A stretch of 9,674 nt of DNA, taken from the NCBI GenBank assembly GCA_023392975.1, contig JAEWNA010000216.1, forward strand, positions 1 to 9,674, given 5' to 3'. The DNA is from Pseudomonadota bacterium (GTDB lineage Bacteria > Pseudomonadota > Gammaproteobacteria > Xanthomonadales > Xanthomonadaceae). A model generated the notes under the pieces. That model saw nothing but the letters and a program-made list of their open reading frames with translations. It made no database searches and was not told where the DNA came from. This document shows, piece after piece, positions 7,042 through 9,674 of the stretch (position 1 is its first letter; each line of letters starts with the position of its first letter). A program made the translations under genes and the position numbers.

Positions 7042-8301
7042 TTGACGACCGACGTGGCGGTCCCCGGGGAGGATCGCTGCGTTTCCGGCGAAGCCGCAAT
7101 CGAGCAGACCTTCCTCCCTGCGGTCGACGCCATCAGCCGTTCGGCGGAGCGGCCGCACGACTACACCGAACCGATGCGTGCCGCGATCGAGGACTCGCGG
7201 CTGAACGAGGCGCGCGCCGAGATCGGCGGCTTCAACGCGGTGGTCTCGGCCATGCGCCAGTCCGGCATGGCCGTCGAAGCGGAAGACATCGCCCGCACGA
7301 TGCCCTGGGCGTCGAAGCATTTCCTCTCGGGTGCGGCCGGCGACGCCGAAGGCTTGTCGTGGCGCGGATTGACCCGCGAGGCGGACGGCAGCCTCGCGTT
7401 TTCGCCCGGCAACGTGGATGCGATGCGGACCCACTACGCGGACCAGCTTCCTGCCTCGCTCGGCCCCAACGGACTCCTCGATTACAGGCACAACGCGATC
7501 CTCAACGCGTTGAACTCGATCCATGGCGCCGAGCAGGCCCGCTATCTCGAAGGGTTGCATGCGTCATCACCGCAGACAGCGGTCCCCGAAAGCGCGCCGG
7601 CCTTGCAGCACGGCGGTGGACAGCCACCATCGACCGGGATTCCCGTCGAGGATGGCACCCAGCCCCCCGTGCCGGCGCCCAAGGTCATCGGCGCCTATCA
7701 CGTCGACTTCGACGCCCTGGGCGCCAACCGTGCGCTGCTGGACTACCCGGCCGACGGCATGATCACGGTGACCGACCGGTCCCCGTTGCGGAGGAACCCC
7801 TTCCAGGAGGACCACCCCGACTTCGTCGTTCCACGCGCCCGCGCGCTCGAAAGCCTCGGCCTGCCGCCCGACCCGCGGCGGCCGGAGTGGACGGGCCCGG
7901 GGCCACTGCCGCCGCAGCCTTTCCCCGAACCCGAACACCCGCTGCTGCGCAGTGCGAGCGAAAGCCTGGACCGGCTCGGGCCCGTCCCCGCGCTGTCCTC
8001 CACGGGGCGCCATGGCGATGCCGTGGCCGCGATCGCGCTCTCCGCGGCGGAGCAGCGGATGGATCGCATCGACCACGTCGTGCTCAGCCGCGACAGCGGC
8101 GGCCTGATCCTGGTCCAAGGCGAGGACCCCGCGTCGCCGGACACCCGGCGTGCGCGGATCGAGATCGGCGGACTCCCGCCCGCCGCGCACAGCCTCGAAC
8201 GCCTCGAAGCGCGGACGCAGGCGCAGACACCGGAAGCGCCGGTCCCGACGCAGTCCCTCGCCCAGGAAGACACGCCGAAGATCGCCGCGCGATCGCTCTG
8301 A
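7042..8301 (+). CDS. Putative type IV secretion effector with canonical-looking XVIPCD, unknown N-terminus
   Basis: This is a 419-residue protein with no signal peptide. The C-terminus (about 296-390) fits the XVIPCD pattern best of the three: EPEHPLLRSASESLDRLG, then AAIALSAAEQRMDRIDHVVLS (Met340-Ser349), a GLILVQGED stretch and AHSLERLEA, ending in a Gln/Pro/Thr-rich tail. The N-terminal region (about 1-177) I do not recognise; it looks alpha-helical (GGFNAVVSAMRQSG, YRHNAILNALNSIHGAEQARYL). After a Pro-rich linker, residues 215-275 form a second compact unit (GAYHVDFDALGANRALLD, EDHPDFVV) that I also cannot assign. The start is the TTG at 7042, the earliest start codon in the frame; GTG at 7054 and ATG at 7174 are alternatives. 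None has a clear Shine-Dalgarno, so translation may be coupled to the gene ending 49 bases upstream. The secretion role is well supported by pattern; the activity is unknown. Confidence 0.8.
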   Translation: MTTDVAVPGEDRCVSGEAAIEQTFLPAVDAISRSAERPHDYTEPMRAAIEDSRLNEARAEIGGFNAVVSAMRQSGMAVEAEDIARTMPWASKHFLSGAAGDAEGLSWRGLTREADGSLAFSPGNVDAMRTHYADQLPASLGPNGLLDYRHNAILNALNSIHGAEQARYLEGLHASSPQTAVPESAPALQHGGGQPPSTGIPVEDGTQPPVPAPKVIGAYHVDFDALGANRALLDYPADGMITVTDRSPLRRNPFQEDHPDFVVPRARALESLGLPPDPRRPEWTGPGPLPPQPFPEPEHPLLRSASESLDRLGPVPALSSTGRHGDAVAAIALSAAEQRMDRIDHVVLSRDSGGLILVQGEDPASPDTRRARIEIGGLPPAAHSLERLEARTQAQTPEAPVPTQSLAQEDTPKIAARSL

Positions 8302-8312
8302 CGCGCGGTCAG
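8298..8312. other. Short palindrome joining two convergent stop codons
   Basis: CTGAC (8298-8302) and GTCAG (8308-8312) flank a GCGCG loop. Each arm contains the stop codon of one convergent gene: the plus-strand effector (8299-8301) and tyrS (8311-8309). A 5-bp stem is weak, and no T-tract is present on either side, so it is at best a partial bidirectional terminator. Confidence 0.3.
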
Positions 8313-9544
8313 CCCGCGACCAGCCGCACCCGCGCGAAGTTGCGTTTGCCGACCTGCAGCACGCCCTCGAAGCCAGGGACGAAGGTCGTCGCTGGATCCT
8401 CGACCACGGCGCCGTCGACCTTCACCGCGCGCTCCTTGAGCTTGCGGCCGGCCTCGGCGTTGCTCGGAGTGATGCCGGCGGCGGTCAGGAGCGCGGCGAT
8501 GCGCAGGCCCTCGGCGGGGATGCGCACCTCGTGCAGCGGCAACAGCGAGGTGTCGCCCTGCCCGGTCACGGCGACGTGCCAACCGGCGATGGCGGTCTCG
8601 GCAGCGGCGGCATCGTGGAACCGCGTCGCCAGCTCGCGGGCGAGGCGCAGTTTCACGTCGCGCGGGTTCAGCGCGCCGCCGGCGACGTCCGCCTTCAGCC
8701 GCGTCGCCTCCGCGATGCCGATCTCGAAGCTCAGCAGGTCGATCCAGCGCCACATCAGGTCGTCGCCGATCTTCATGGTCTTGTTGACGATGTCGATCGC
8801 CGGCTCGGCGATGCCGATGTAGTTGCCCAGCGACTTCGACATCTTGTTCACGCCGTCCAGCCCTTCCAGCAGCGGCATGGTCAGCACGATCTGCGGCTTC
8901 TGGCCGTGCGCTTCCTGCAGGCCGCGGCCCATCAGCAGGTTGAACTTCTGGTCGGTGCCGCCGAGCTCGACGTCGGCCTCCAGCGCCACCGAGTCGTAGC
9001 CCTGCACCAGCGGATAGAGGAATTCGTGGATCGCGATCGGCTGCTGCCCGGCGTAGCGCTTGGCGAAGTCGTCGCGCTCCAGCATGCGCGCCACCGTGTG
9101 CTGCGCGGCGAGCTTGATCATGTCGGCGGCGGTCATCTTCCCGAACCACTCGCTGTTGAAGCGGACCTCGGTGCGCTCGCGGTCGAGGACCTTGAACACC
9201 TGCTCGGCGTAGGTCTCGGCGTTGGCCAGCACGTCCTCGCGGGTCAGCGGCTTGCGGGTGACGTTCTTGCCGGTCGGGTCGCCGATCATCCCGGTGAAGT
9301 CGCCGATCAGGAAGATCACCTGGTGGCCGAGGTCCTGGAACTGCCGCATCTTGTTGAGCAGCACCGTGTGGCCCAGGTGCAGGTCCGGCGCGGTCGGGTC
9401 GAAGCCGGCCTTGATCCGCAGCGGGCGGCCCCCGCTTTTCATCGATGCGGCGAGCCGGGCCTCCAGTTCCTCGCGCTTGAGGATTTCGTCGGCGCCGCGT
9501 TCGATCAGGGCGAGGGCGGCGGGGTCGAAGGCGAGGTCGGGCAT
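8309..9544 (-). CDS. tyrS: Tyrosyl-tRNA synthetase
   Basis: TyrRS charges tRNA-Tyr with tyrosine in the cytoplasm. The 411-residue protein is full length for a bacterial enzyme. Class I signatures are present: the HIGH-type motif as HLGH (residues 56-59, within GFDPTAPDLHLGHT) and KMSKS (234-238). GGTDQKFNLLMGR (195-207) belongs to the tyrosine/ATP pocket region. The C-terminal S4-like RNA-binding domain covers about 345-405 (GLRIAALLTAAGITPSNAEAGRKLKERAVKVDG). The sequence style, with an extended AGFDPTAPDLHLGH, suggests the TyrZ-like subgroup. The ATG at 9544 starts the usual N-terminus; no purine-rich ribosome site precedes it. The gene converges on the effector block and marks its right edge, with no sign of disruption. 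Confidence 0.98.
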   Translation of the reverse strand: MPDLAFDPAALALIERGADEILKREELEARLAASMKSGGRPLRIKAGFDPTAPDLHLGHTVLLNKMRQFQDLGHQVIFLIGDFTGMIGDPTGKNVTRKPLTREDVLANAETYAEQVFKVLDRERTEVRFNSEWFGKMTAADMIKLAAQHTVARMLERDDFAKRYAGQQPIAIHEFLYPLVQGYDSVALEADVELGGTDQKFNLLMGRGLQEAHGQKPQIVLTMPLLEGLDGVNKMSKSLGNYIGIAEPAIDIVNKTMKIGDDLMWRWIDLLSFEIGIAEATRLKADVAGGALNPRDVKLRLARELATRFHDAAAAETAIAGWHVAVTGQGDTSLLPLHEVRIPAEGLRIAALLTAAGITPSNAEAGRKLKERAVKVDGAVVEDPATTFVPGFEGVLQVGKRNFARVRLVAG

Positions 9545-9638
9545 CGGGGCGGCGTCGAGAAAGGAAAAAGGAGGGAACCGTGACCGCCTGCGGGGAAGCG
9601 GGCGCGGAATGGGACGCGGTGGGCATCCGGGTCGTGGA

Positions 9639-9667
9639 ACTTTACCGATCCGGCACGTGAAACTGAA
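9639..9667 (-). promoter_or_regulatory. Weak candidate tyrS promoter
   Basis: Reading the minus strand, TTCAGT (9667-9662) and TAAAGT (9644-9639) are 17 bases apart and would start tyrS transcription with a leader of about 85-90 bases. The matches to consensus are three and four of six. Between it and tyrS lies a pyrimidine-rich run on the minus strand (complement of 9559-9577). I see no T-box features (specifier loop, T-box sequence). Confidence 0.22.
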
Positions 9668-9674
9668 CGATCGG

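Noticed and set aside
5043..7133. Long minus-strand frame across the first two effectors, and another at 7743-9626
   Set aside because: Both cross gene boundaries and show only compositional bias; the real frames on those stretches have motifs.
7042..8301. Reading the third gene as an immunity protein for the upstream effectors
   Set aside because: It has no signal peptide or lipobox and carries its own XVIPCD-like tail, which marks exported effectors.
1..9674. CRISPR arrays, tRNA or rRNA genes, insertion sequences
   Set aside because: No regular direct repeats, no cloverleaf sequence and no transposase motifs or terminal repeats were found by eye.

Overview
The window is GC-rich throughout and reads as a chromosome segment of a Xanthomonadaceae/Lysobacteraceae bacterium (Lysobacter-, Luteimonas- or Xanthomonas-like). 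Two things suggest this: the housekeeping genes (lptM-dapF, an oligopeptidase B with a signal peptide, tyrS), and C-terminal domains resembling XVIPCD, the type IV secretion signal typical of this group. The assignment is inference; no rRNA or other phylogenetic marker is present.

Layout. Positions 1-948 (minus strand) hold lptM and a 3'-truncated dapF, three bases apart and probably co-transcribed. Positions 1044-3191 (minus) hold an exported S9A peptidase of the oligopeptidase B type, followed by a terminator-like hairpin. A 302-base divergent spacer follows. Positions 3494-8301 (plus) hold three consecutive genes: a 675-aa DUF2235/Tle1-like alpha/beta hydrolase, a 451-aa protein with an N-terminal CheD/CNF1-like deamidase-type motif, and a 419-aa protein of unknown activity. 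Positions 8309-9544 (minus) hold tyrS, which converges on the third gene with a 7-base gap. The last 130 bases are the tyrS leader.

The central block is the interesting part. All three plus-strand proteins have different N-termini, a Pro/Ser- or Gln-rich linker or tail, and C-terminal modules resembling XVIPCD, the domain that delivers Xanthomonadales effectors to VirD4. The first two appear to carry two such modules in tandem; the third carries one that is closer to the canonical pattern. I read the block as a type IV secretion effector island inserted between housekeeping genes: a probable lipase, a probable Cys-His-Thr deamidase or related hydrolase, and an orphan effector. No immunity lipoprotein and no secretion machinery gene lies in the window. 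The catalytic assignments rest on motifs read by eye, not on database searches.
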